From Micromonospora sp. C28SCA-DRY-2 (GTDB taxonomy: Bacteria > Actinomycetota > Actinomycetes > Mycobacteriales > Micromonosporaceae), in the NCBI RefSeq assembly GCF_030519475.1, contig NZ_JAUMKD010000001.1, forward strand, positions 620,001-684,000: a DNA stretch of 64,000 bases, read 5' to 3'. Position numbers and translations under genes: made by a program. Numbering within the stretch: position 1 is the first letter of the stretch; each line of letters begins with the position of its first letter. The notes under the pieces were generated by a model. It worked only from the letters and a program-made list of their open reading frames with translations, did no database searches and was not told the DNA's origin. Of this stretch, positions 31,520 to 39,242 are shown piece by piece.

Positions 31520-32368
31520 ATGGGCGACGGCTGGCGGCGGGCGAAACGGATCGGCGCCGCGGCGTTCCGCCCGCTGCGCGGCCGGGACCTGTCGCTGCAC
31601 GCCGCCGCCATCACGTTCTACGGCGCGATCGCCGTGGTCCCGGTGGCGCTGCTGGCGATCTGGTTGACCGCGCTGGTGGCCGGCGCCGAGCGGGTCCGCC
31701 GGCTCACCTCGTACGCCGTGCGGGCGCTGCCCACCGAGATCGGCGCGCCACGGGCGGTGGCCGCCCTGGTCGATGCCGGGGTGGAGCTGACCCCGCTGCT
31801 GGCGCTGGCCTCGCTGCTGCCGGCGTCGCTCTACGGCGAGGGGCTGCGCCGGGCGTTCGTCTCGGTGGCCGCCCCGCGCAACGACGAGTCGCTGGTCGGC
31901 TGGCGGGGCCGGCTGCTGCTGCTCCCGCTGCTCGCGCCGGCCCCGGCCCTGCTGCTGTCGATCCTGCTGGCGCTGCCGACCACCACCGGGCTGGTCCGCC
32001 AGGGCGGCTGGCTCGGGGCGCTCGGGGTGGTGCTGTCCTTCCTGGGGGTGTGGCTGGTGCTCACCCCGGTGCTGCTCTGGGTGTTCCGGGTGGTCGGGCC
32101 GGCGTCGCCGGACTGGCTCTCCGCGCTGGCCGTGGGCTCGTTCACGGCGGCCAACCTCTCCGGCTTCCTGCACGGGTTCGTGCTCTTCGCGTCGCTCCCG
32201 ATCGACCTGGGGGCGCCGTTCGGCGGCTTCGACGAGATCGGCGCCGGCGTCGCCGTGCTCCTCTGGCTCTACCTGTTCCACGTGATCGTCCTGGCCGGCT
32301 ACTCCGCCACCCTCGCCCTCTCCCACTGGCGCACCCACCACCCGACCCCGAACCCGGGTCGATCATGA
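31520..32368 (+). CDS. YihY/BrkB-family membrane protein
   Basis: 282 residues with about six helices. N-terminal DLSLHAAAITFYGAIAVVPVAL is the recognisable YihY signature (the Y-F/A-L pattern in helix one); the C-terminal AGVAVLLWLYLFHVIVLAGYS is the conserved last helix. Start ATG has AAAGGA seven bases upstream. Function of YihY is unresolved (not RNase BN). The TGA stop and the last three residues (GRS) fall inside copy R2 of the palindromic element, so the element has supplied this protein's end. Confidence 0.88.
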   Translation: MGDGWRRAKRIGAAAFRPLRGRDLSLHAAAITFYGAIAVVPVALLAIWLTALVAGAERVRRLTSYAVRALPTEIGAPRAVAALVDAGVELTPLLALASLLPASLYGEGLRRAFVSVAAPRNDESLVGWRGRLLLLPLLAPAPALLLSILLALPTTTGLVRQGGWLGALGVVLSFLGVWLVLTPVLLWVFRVVGPASPDWLSALAVGSFTAANLSGFLHGFVLFASLPIDLGAPFGGFDEIGAGVAVLLWLYLFHVIVLAGYSATLALSHWRTHHPTPNPGRS

Positions 32369-32417
32369 GGTTAGCGGCCTGGAGAGCGCTTCCCGACGCC
32401 GCTAACTTCATGATCAA
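32359..32417. repeat. Dispersed palindromic element copy R2
   Basis: Arms at 32359-32378 and 32398-32417, core GATCATGAGGTTAGCGGC, 18 of 20 positions complementary (one of the two mismatches is a possible G-U pair). Same subfamily as R1 (GAGGTTAGCGG). It sits between convergent yihY-like and phoX-like genes and contains the stop codon of the former. Confidence 0.8.
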
Positions 32418-32456
32418 CGCGCCTCCGGCCCGGATGGGCCGGGGTGGGGTGGGGGG

Positions 32457-33623
32457 TTAGGGGCGGAAGGGGCCGGTGATTTCGTAGGTGACGCCGGCGG
32501 AGCCGGTGCGGTCGCCGGTGGTGCCGCGCTGCGAGGAGAAGTAGAGGCGGGTGCCGTCGGGCGAGAAGGCGGGGCCGGTGAGCTCGGACTCCGGGTGGCC
32601 GTGCAGGCGCAGGAACGGGGTGACCACGCCGGCGGGCGTGATCATGTTGATCTCCATGTTGCCACCGTCCTCGGCCACGTACAGGTCACCGCCCGCGGTG
32701 CCGGTGATGTTGTCCACCCCGGTCAGCGGCGCCGCGCCGGCCGGCACCAGCGAGTCGTCGTAGGCCAGGTCGAGGCGCTCGGCGACCGCGTCGTAAGCCC
32801 AGACCCGGTTGTCGCCCTTGGTGGTGAACCAGCAGGTCCCGTCGGCGTACCAGCAGCCCTCGCCGCCGTCGAAGTGCTTGGCCGCGCCGACCTGGAAGCG
32901 GGTGGGCACCGGGAAGCCGTCCCGGTCCGGCACGTCCCGCCAGGTCACCGGCCCGGCGGTGGCCTCGGCGGGTGCGCAGAGCACCTGCAAGCGGCCGGTG
33001 CGCAGGTCGCCCCAGGCGTCCGGGACGAAGCGGTAGAAGCAGCCGTCGCCCTCGTCCTCGGTCAGGTAGACCACCCGGCGGTCCGGGTCGCAGGCCGCCG
33101 CCTCGTGCTTGAACCGGCCCATCCGGGTGCGCTCCTCGGCCTCCCGGCCGCCCTGCGGCCAGGTCTCGAAGACCCGCCCGAGCGGCACCTCCTCGCAGGA
33201 GAGCCAGGTGCCCCACGGGGTCGCGCCACCGGCGCAGTTGACGTTGGTGCCGCCGAGGATCCGGTACGCCGCGACGATCGAGCCGTCGGCCGCGAAGCGC
33301 ACCGCCGACGCGCCGCCGGCCAGCGGGATCTCCGAGTTGGAGACGTAGATCCAGCCGGTGCCGGCCGGGAAGCAGGCGCCGCCGTCGGGCGCCCAGTGCC
33401 AGGCGTACGAGGTGCCGGCGACCCGCTGCCCGGAGCGGGCGATCACCCGGCTGGTGAAGCCGGCGGGCAACTGGATGCCGTTGGCGTCGGCGGCGAGCAG
33501 TTCCCCGTACGGGCCCGGGCCGGGCTGGGCGGGGGCGGCCAGCGCGGCGCAGGCCCAGAGGCTGCCCGAGAAGGCGGCGGTGCCGCCGGCGACGGTGGCG
33601 CGCAGGACGGTGCGACGGTCCAT
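32457..33623 (-). CDS. Tat-exported PhoX/DUF839-like protein
   Basis: 388 residues. N-terminus MDRRTVLRATVAGG is a twin-arginine signal. A PhoX-like beta-propeller follows, with family motifs CAGGATPWGTWLSCEEV, GRFKHEAAACDPDRRVVYLTED and the C-terminal GPAFSPDGTRLYFSSQRG. Alkaline phosphatase PhoX uses Fe/Ca in this fold; the metal ligands here were not checked residue by residue, so phosphatase activity is likely but not certain. ATG has GGGAGG upstream. Single gene, convergent with YihY. Confidence 0.88.
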   Translation of the reverse strand: MDRRTVLRATVAGGTAAFSGSLWACAALAAPAQPGPGPYGELLAADANGIQLPAGFTSRVIARSGQRVAGTSYAWHWAPDGGACFPAGTGWIYVSNSEIPLAGGASAVRFAADGSIVAAYRILGGTNVNCAGGATPWGTWLSCEEVPLGRVFETWPQGGREAEERTRMGRFKHEAAACDPDRRVVYLTEDEGDGCFYRFVPDAWGDLRTGRLQVLCAPAEATAGPVTWRDVPDRDGFPVPTRFQVGAAKHFDGGEGCWYADGTCWFTTKGDNRVWAYDAVAERLDLAYDDSLVPAGAAPLTGVDNITGTAGGDLYVAEDGGNMEINMITPAGVVTPFLRLHGHPESELTGPAFSPDGTRLYFSSQRGTTGDRTGSAGVTYEITGPFRP

Positions 33624-33690
33624 CGGAGACCTCCCGGTGAGAGTCGATGCCCCGTCGACGCTAGAGCCGACGGAGCATCGATGGAAGTCT

Positions 33691-35850
33691 CTACCCGGTG
33701 AACGCGGGGTGACGCTCCGCCGGCTCCGGCTCGGCGCCCTCGCGGATGCCGTACCGGCGGTAGAACCGGCCGAGCGGCCCGGGCGCCCACCAGTTCCACC
33801 GCCCGAGCAGGCGCATGGTGGCCGGCACCAGCAGCGCCCGCACCAGCGTCGCGTCGACCACGATCGCCACGATCATGCCGATCCCGATCAGCTTGATGTA
33901 GGCCATGCCGCCGGTGGCGAAGCCGGCCACCACGATGATCAGCAGCAGCGCGGCGGCGGTGATGATCCGGCCGGTGTGCTGCAACCCGGCGGCCACCGAG
34001 GCCGTGTTGTCCCCGGTCCGGTCCCACTCCTCGCGGACCCGGGAGAGCAGGAACACCTCGTAGTCGGTGGCCAGCCCGAACAGCACCGCGAGCATCAGGA
34101 TCGGGTTGCTCGGCTCGATGAACCCGGTCGGGGTGAAGCCGAGCAGGTCGGCGAGGTGGCCGTCCTGGAAGATCCAGACCACCACGCCGAACGACGCGCC
34201 GATCGAGACCAGGTTCATCAGCACCGCCTTGACCGGCAGCACCACCGAGCCGAAGGCGAGGAAGAGCAGCAGCAGGGTGGCCGCGGCCATCAGCAGGGCC
34301 ATCCACGGCAGCCGGTCGGCGAGGCTGTCCAGCAGGTCCCGGTCGGCGCCGGGCCGGCCGCCGACCAGCACCTCGGCCCCGGCCGGCGCGGGCAGGTCGC
34401 GCAACTGGCGGACCAGGTTCTGGGCGACCTCGCCCGTGGGCTCGCCCGGGTAGCTCACGGTCAGCAGCGTCGACTCGCCCCGGTTCGCGGCCACCTGCAC
34501 CGCGCGCACCCCGGGCAGGCCGGCGATCCGGTCGGCGAACGGGCCGACCGCCTCGGCCGGCGCCCCGGAGACCAGCACGTCGATCGGGGCGACCGTGCCG
34601 CCGGGGAACTCCGCGGCGATCCGCTCGGAGACCACCCGGGGCGCGGCGTCCGCGGGCAGCACCCGCTCGTCGAAGCCGCCGAACTCCATCCGCAGCGACG
34701 GCACGGCCAGCACGGCGAGCAGCAGCACCACCCCGACCAGGTAGCGCACCGGCCGGCGCATCACGCTGCGGGCGATCCGGGCCCAGGCGCCGCCGCCGGC
34801 CGCCGGCCGACCGCCCCGCCGCCACGGCAGCGGTACGCGCCACGCGTCGATCCGCGGGCCGAGCACCGCGAGCAGGGCCGGCAGCACGGTGAGCGCGGCG
34901 AGCATGGCGACCAGCACCGCGGCCATCCCGCCGAGACCCATCGAGCGCAGGAAGGACTGCGGGAAGATCAGCAGGCTGGCCATGGCGAGGGCGATGGTGA
35001 GCCCGGAGACCAGCACGGTACGGCCGGCGGTGGCCATGGTGCGCCCGATCGCCGTCGGGGTGTCCCGGCCGGCGGCCAGCTCCTCGCGGAACCGGCTGAC
35101 CACGAAGAGCGCGTAGTCGACAGCCATGCCCAGGCCGATCAGCGTGATGATGTTGATCGCGAAGATCGACACGTCGGTGAAGAGGTTGACCAGCCGGACC
35201 GCGACGAACCCGCCGAGGATCGCCAACCCGCCGATCAGCAGCGGGGTGGCCGCGGCGACCAGGCCGCCGAAGATGAGCACCAGCAGCACCAGCAGCACCG
35301 GCATGGAGAGCAGCTCCGCGCGGGTGATGTCCTCCGTGGTCTGCCGGTTCGCCTCGTGCAGGAACGGCACGTTGCCGCCCGTCTCGGTCCGTACGCCGGG
35401 CGTCTCGATCGCCGGCCGCAGCGCCTCGTACGCCGCCGTCTTGCCGTCCTCGTCGGCCGGCCGGAGCTGGACCAGCGCGTAGGTGGCCCGGCGGTCGGTG
35501 GCGAGCAGCGCGGGCGCCTGGGTGTCGTACCAGGTGGTGACGTTGGCGACCTCGGGACGCTCGCGCAGCCGGGTGACGGTCGCGGTGACCGGGTCACGGA
35601 AGGCGGGCTGGTCGGCCGTCACCGAGTCGCTGGACCAGAGCACGACCACGTCGGCCCCCTGCGGGCCCAGCTCGTCGGTGATCCGCTCGTACGCCCGGCT
35701 GGACTCGCTGGCCGGGTCGTCGAACCCGCCCCCGGTCAGCTGCCCGAAGACCCCGGCCCCCCAGGTCGATCCGACCGCGACCAGCAGCACGGCCGCGGCG
35801 AGCACCGCCCAGCGCAGCCGCACCACCGCTCGTCCCCACCACGCGAACAT
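33691..35850 (-). CDS. MMPL family RND-type transporter
   Basis: 719 residues, about 11-12 helices in two halves each with an extracytoplasmic loop. Conserved transmembrane motifs: GLGMAVDYALFVVSRFREEL in the first half and LFGLATDYEVFLLSRVREEW in the second, the proton-relay Asp-Tyr pairs of MMPL proteins. The C-terminus lacks the long cytosolic extension of mycobacterial MmpL3. Divergent from a TetR gene with a 10-bp dyad between them; likely exports a lipid or drug under that repressor. Confidence 0.93.
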   Translation of the reverse strand: MFAWWGRAVVRLRWAVLAAAVLLVAVGSTWGAGVFGQLTGGGFDDPASESSRAYERITDELGPQGADVVVLWSSDSVTADQPAFRDPVTATVTRLRERPEVANVTTWYDTQAPALLATDRRATYALVQLRPADEDGKTAAYEALRPAIETPGVRTETGGNVPFLHEANRQTTEDITRAELLSMPVLLVLLVLIFGGLVAAATPLLIGGLAILGGFVAVRLVNLFTDVSIFAINIITLIGLGMAVDYALFVVSRFREELAAGRDTPTAIGRTMATAGRTVLVSGLTIALAMASLLIFPQSFLRSMGLGGMAAVLVAMLAALTVLPALLAVLGPRIDAWRVPLPWRRGGRPAAGGGAWARIARSVMRRPVRYLVGVVLLLAVLAVPSLRMEFGGFDERVLPADAAPRVVSERIAAEFPGGTVAPIDVLVSGAPAEAVGPFADRIAGLPGVRAVQVAANRGESTLLTVSYPGEPTGEVAQNLVRQLRDLPAPAGAEVLVGGRPGADRDLLDSLADRLPWMALLMAAATLLLLFLAFGSVVLPVKAVLMNLVSIGASFGVVVWIFQDGHLADLLGFTPTGFIEPSNPILMLAVLFGLATDYEVFLLSRVREEWDRTGDNTASVAAGLQHTGRIITAAALLLIIVVAGFATGGMAYIKLIGIGMIVAIVVDATLVRALLVPATMRLLGRWNWWAPGPLGRFYRRYGIREGAEPEPAERHPAFTG

Positions 35851-35899
35851 GGCCTCCCCCTCCGCCGACGGCTAAACTGTGACCATCGCTCATTTGAGT

Positions 35900-35928
35900 G
35901 AACGCCGTTAACTATCGCAACGGCGTTC
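35900..35928. promoter_or_regulatory. Operator dyad between MMPL and TetR genes
   Basis: GAACGCCGTT (35900-35909) and AACGGCGTTC (35919-35928) are exact 10-bp inverted arms with a nine-base spacer, midway between two divergent genes. Size and symmetry suit a TetR-family dimer. Confidence 0.75.
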
Positions 35929-35938
35929 GCTTTGGTCA
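35908..35938 (-). promoter_or_regulatory. Possible promoter of the MMPL gene under the operator
   Basis: On the minus strand TTGACC (35938-35933) and TAGTTA (35913-35908) are separated by 19 bases and enclose the operator, so a bound repressor would block polymerase. Spacer length is slightly long. Confidence 0.35.
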
Positions 35939-35952
35939 AGGGGGTTAGCCGC

Positions 35953-36675
35953 ATGACCGCACCAACCCGACGGGAACGCCTGCGTACCGCCACCCTCGCC
36001 GAGATCAAGGCGGGGGCGCGCCGGCTGCTGGTGACCGGCGGGATCGACGCGGTCTCGCTGCGCGCCATCGCCCGTGACATGGGCATGACCGCGCCGGCCA
36101 TCTACCGCTACTTCCCCAGCCTGGAGGCGCTGGTCGCGGCGCTCGCCGCGGACCTCTTCGACGAGCTGCGACTGGGCCTGGAAGCGGCCCGGGACGCCGC
36201 CGGCGGCGAGCCGGTCGACCAGCTCCTGGCCATGTGCCGGGCGTTCCGGGCCTGGTCGGTGGCGCACCCCGCCGAGTTCGGGCTGATCTTCGGCGCGCCG
36301 ACCCCGGGGCTGGCGACGTTCGTCGACGACTGCGTCGACCCGGACCATCCCGGTGCCCGGCTCGGCGCGGTCTTCCTCGCCCCGATGATCGACCTGTGGC
36401 ACCGCTCCCCGTTCCCCACCCCGCCGGTCGAGCTGATCCGGGAGCGCCTCGGCGACCGGCTGGAGCCGCTGCGACTCAGCCACGGCGACATCCCGATCGA
36501 GGTCACCTACACCTTCCTGGCCGGCTGGACCCGGCTCTACGGCCTGATCGCGGCGGAGGTCTTCCAGCAGTTGACCTGGGCGGTCACCGAACCCGAGGCG
36601 CTGTTCGAGCTGGAGCTGGGGGCGTTGGCCGGCCAGTTGGGCGGCGTCGACCGGCCGGACGGCACGGCCCGCTAG
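35953..36675 (+). CDS. TetR family regulator (WHG/TetR_C_13-like C-terminus)
   Basis: 240 residues. HTH: ATLAEIKAGARRLLVTGGID, then VSLRAIARDMGMTAPAIYRYF. The C-terminal ligand domain has WSVAHPAEFGLIFGAP, characteristic of the WHG-type (PF13305) effector domain. Start ATG after GGGGG nine bases upstream, chosen over an in-frame TTG at 35932. Divergent from the MMPL exporter it probably represses through the 35900-35928 dyad. Confidence 0.92.
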   Translation: MTAPTRRERLRTATLAEIKAGARRLLVTGGIDAVSLRAIARDMGMTAPAIYRYFPSLEALVAALAADLFDELRLGLEAARDAAGGEPVDQLLAMCRAFRAWSVAHPAEFGLIFGAPTPGLATFVDDCVDPDHPGARLGAVFLAPMIDLWHRSPFPTPPVELIRERLGDRLEPLRLSHGDIPIEVTYTFLAGWTRLYGLIAAEVFQQLTWAVTEPEALFELELGALAGQLGGVDRPDGTAR

Positions 36676-36761
36676 CCCCACGCGTGGGCGGCCACGACCG
36701 GCCCGGGCGGCGCGCCCGGGTGGCGGCCGGCGAAGGGCTGACCGGCGGGCCGGGCGGGCAC

Positions 36762-36775
36762 TAGGCTCCCGCGGC
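36762..36775 (+). promoter_or_regulatory. -10 element for a leaderless transcript
   Basis: TAGGCT (36762-36767) followed by eight bases and the ATG at 36776; no ribosome site. Confidence 0.45.
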
Positions 36776-38368
36776 ATGAGTGACGAGCTGCCGACCCGGG
36801 CCGACGTGGTGATCGTCGGGTCCGGGCACAACGGTCTGGTGTCCGCGATCCTGCTGGCCCGCGCCGGCCTCGACGTGCTGGTGCTGGAGGCGGCCGAGGT
36901 GATCGGCGGGGCGACCCGGACGGAGAACCCGTTCCCGAAGGTGCCCGGCCTGCGCCACTCCACCGGTTCCTACCTGCTCGGGCTGATGCCGCCGGAACTG
37001 CTCGCCACGCTCGACGTCCGCATCCCGGTGCTGCGCCGCGACCCGCACTACTTCCTGCCCACCCCGGGCCCGGAGGGCTCCCCGTACCTGCTCTTCGGCA
37101 GCGACACCGCGGCCACCCGGGCGCAGCTCACGGAGTTCTTCTCCCCCGCCGACGTGGCCGCCGACGACGCCCTCCAGGCCGAACTGGCCGCGCTCCGCGA
37201 CGACCTCGCGCCGGTCTGGCTGGCCGACCCGCTGACCGTCGAGGAGACCGCCGAACGGTACGTCCGCCCGGCGCTGCGCCAGGTCTTCGTCGACCTGGTC
37301 CGCGGCTCGGTCGCCGACTACCTGGCCCGCTTCGACTTCCGCTCCGAGCTGCTCGTCTCGATGTACGCGGTCACCGACGGCCTGTCCGGGCTGAACGCCG
37401 GCCCGGACGACCCCGGCACCGGCCACAACTTCCTGGTGCACAACATGTGCCGGCTGCCCGGCTCCGGCGGCACCTGGATGATCGCCGAGGGTGGGATGGG
37501 CACCGTGTCGCGGACCTTCGCCGAGGCCGCCCGGGCCGCCGGGGCGAGGATCCTGACCGGCGCCGGCGTCAGCGCGATCACCCTGTCCGGCGGCGCGGCC
37601 AGCGGGGTGGTCCTCGCCGACGGCCGGGAGGTGGGCGCCCGGGTGGTGCTCGGCGCGTGTGACCCGTACGCGCTGATGGACCTGCTGCCCGACGGCGCGC
37701 TACCGGCGCCGCTGGCCGAGCGGATGGCGGCGGTCCGGCGCCCCGGCACCACGCTCAAGCTCAACCTGGCGCTGAGCGGCCTGCCCCGCTTCTCCTGCCT
37801 GCCCGCCGACGCGCCCAGCCCGTTCGGCTCGACCATCCACCTGCTCCCCGGCTCGGCCTCGCTGATCGGCGGCGGCGAGTCGCCGATGACCGCGCTGCGC
37901 GCGATGTGGGCGGACGTGCGGGCCGGCCGGCTGCCCGCGGAGCCGACCATCGAGTGGTACCTGCACACCACCGTCGACCCGTCGCTCTCGGACGGGCAGG
38001 GCCACCACTCGTCGGCGCTCTTCGTCCAGTCCGTCCCGTACGAGCTGGCCGGCACCAGCTGGGACGAGGCGCTGCCCGGGTACGTCGACCAGCTGATCGC
38101 GATCTGCGAGCGGTACGCCCCCGGCACCGGCGACCTGATCGCCGACGCGGTGCCGCTGACACCGCCCGGCATCGAGGCGCACTTCGGCATCACCGGCGGG
38201 CACATCCACCACGTCGACAACACCGTCTCGTTCACCGACCGGATGCCGTACGCCACCGGGATCGACGGCGTCTACGCCGGCAGCGCCGGCTGCCACCCGG
38301 CCGGCAGCGTCATCGGCGCCGCCGGCCACAACGCCGCCCGCCGCATCCTCACCGACCTGACCCCCTGA
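36776..38368 (+). CDS. FAD-dependent oxidoreductase, phytoene-desaturase-like (PYROXD2 type)
   Basis: 530 residues. N-terminal dinucleotide-binding VVIVGSGHNGLVSAILLARAG, then VLVLEAAEVIGGATRTE; the C-terminal conserved FAD/substrate end is DGVYAGSAGCHPAGSVIGAAGHNAA. The HNGL variant and length fit the PYROXD2/CrtI-like 'NAD(P)/FAD-dependent oxidoreductase' group, not a real carotenoid desaturase cluster: no crt genes are nearby. Leaderless start. Substrate unknown. Confidence 0.88.
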   Translation: MSDELPTRADVVIVGSGHNGLVSAILLARAGLDVLVLEAAEVIGGATRTENPFPKVPGLRHSTGSYLLGLMPPELLATLDVRIPVLRRDPHYFLPTPGPEGSPYLLFGSDTAATRAQLTEFFSPADVAADDALQAELAALRDDLAPVWLADPLTVEETAERYVRPALRQVFVDLVRGSVADYLARFDFRSELLVSMYAVTDGLSGLNAGPDDPGTGHNFLVHNMCRLPGSGGTWMIAEGGMGTVSRTFAEAARAAGARILTGAGVSAITLSGGAASGVVLADGREVGARVVLGACDPYALMDLLPDGALPAPLAERMAAVRRPGTTLKLNLALSGLPRFSCLPADAPSPFGSTIHLLPGSASLIGGGESPMTALRAMWADVRAGRLPAEPTIEWYLHTTVDPSLSDGQGHHSSALFVQSVPYELAGTSWDEALPGYVDQLIAICERYAPGTGDLIADAVPLTPPGIEAHFGITGGHIHHVDNTVSFTDRMPYATGIDGVYAGSAGCHPAGSVIGAAGHNAARRILTDLTP

Positions 38369-38391
38369 CCCACCGCACCGCCGTCTCAGGC

Positions 38392-38460
38392 CCCCGTTGA
38401 CCATGAAGTTGTTGACCGCGCGCACGCCGTGTCCTGGCGACAACTTCATGATCGACGGGG
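38392..38460. repeat. Dispersed palindromic element copy R3
   Basis: Arms at 38392-38414 and 38438-38460 with core CATGAAGTTGTTG; 20 of 23 positions complementary and two of the three mismatches are possible G-U pairs. Its centre carries CACGCCGTGTC, shared in form with R4. Between the convergent FAD oxidoreductase and TMEM175 genes. Confidence 0.8.
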
Positions 38461-38475
38461 GGGTTGGTGGCCGGG

Positions 38476-39150
38476 TCAGCGGGCGGAGGAGGGGAGGTCG
38501 CCGGGGCCGCGGACCAGGTAGACGCCGATCAGCAGCAGGTAGAGGCAGAGGCTGAGCACCGGGTTGACGAAGACGAAGGCGAACGCCACCAGGTAGAGCA
38601 CCGGGCCGACCAGGAAGCGCAGCGCCACCGCGCGGGCCAGCCGGGGATCCAGATCGGGGTGCAGCAGCCGCCGGCGCCGCGCCCACCACCAGCTCAGGTT
38701 GAAGAAGAGCGCCTCGCCGAGCACCGAGCCGACGTAGAGCGCCGCGGTCAACCGCTGGTCGGTCACGCTGCCGCGCAGGTTGTCCGCGAGCAGGTCGGCG
38801 GTGAACGGGATGGCCGCGACGAAGAGCAGCAGGAGCAGGTTGAACACCAGCAGCAACTGGTCGACCCGGACGACGTAGCGCCACATGTTGTGGTGGGTCA
38901 GCCAGACCTGGCCGACGATCGCGAAGGTGATCACGTACGCCAGGTAGGCCGGCCACTCGTGCGCCAGCGCCTCGGTGAGGTCTCGCTCGGAGCGCGGGCC
39001 GAGCTGGAGCAGCTCGACCGCCATCAGGGTGAGCACGATCGCGATGACCGCGTCGCTGAACGCCTCCACCCGGGACGCGTCCCGGGCCATCTCCCGGTCA
39101 CGCGAGTACCGGTACCCCGAGTCCTCCTCGTCGGGCTGCGTCACGCCCAC
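38476..39150 (-). CDS. TMEM175 family (DUF1211) potassium-channel-like protein
   Basis: 224 residues, six helices. Helix one carries SRVEAFSDAVIAIVLTLMAV, the RxxxFSD motif that lines the pore of bacterial TMEM175 channels. Later: FAIVGQVWLTHHNMWRYVVR, a conserved second-helix end. Likely a K+ leak channel subunit. GTG start at 39150; another GTG two codons later is also possible. Flanked by the R3 element downstream and the Rieske fusion gene upstream. Confidence 0.88.
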   Translation of the reverse strand: MGVTQPDEEDSGYRYSRDREMARDASRVEAFSDAVIAIVLTLMAVELLQLGPRSERDLTEALAHEWPAYLAYVITFAIVGQVWLTHHNMWRYVVRVDQLLLVFNLLLLLFVAAIPFTADLLADNLRGSVTDQRLTAALYVGSVLGEALFFNLSWWWARRRRLLHPDLDPRLARAVALRFLVGPVLYLVAFAFVFVNPVLSLCLYLLLIGVYLVRGPGDLPSSAR

Positions 39151-39242
39151 CCCCGCGCGCCGTGCCCGCTACCGGTCCGTCCGGAGCGGGGCGGCACACC
39201 TGCATGGTCGCGCAGGTACGGGGGTGCGCGCGGAGGTTCGTC

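Noticed and set aside
36776..38368. FAD oxidoreductase as a carotenoid phytoene desaturase
   Set aside because: No crtB/crtE/crtI neighbours; the sequence fits the broader PYROXD2-like group better.
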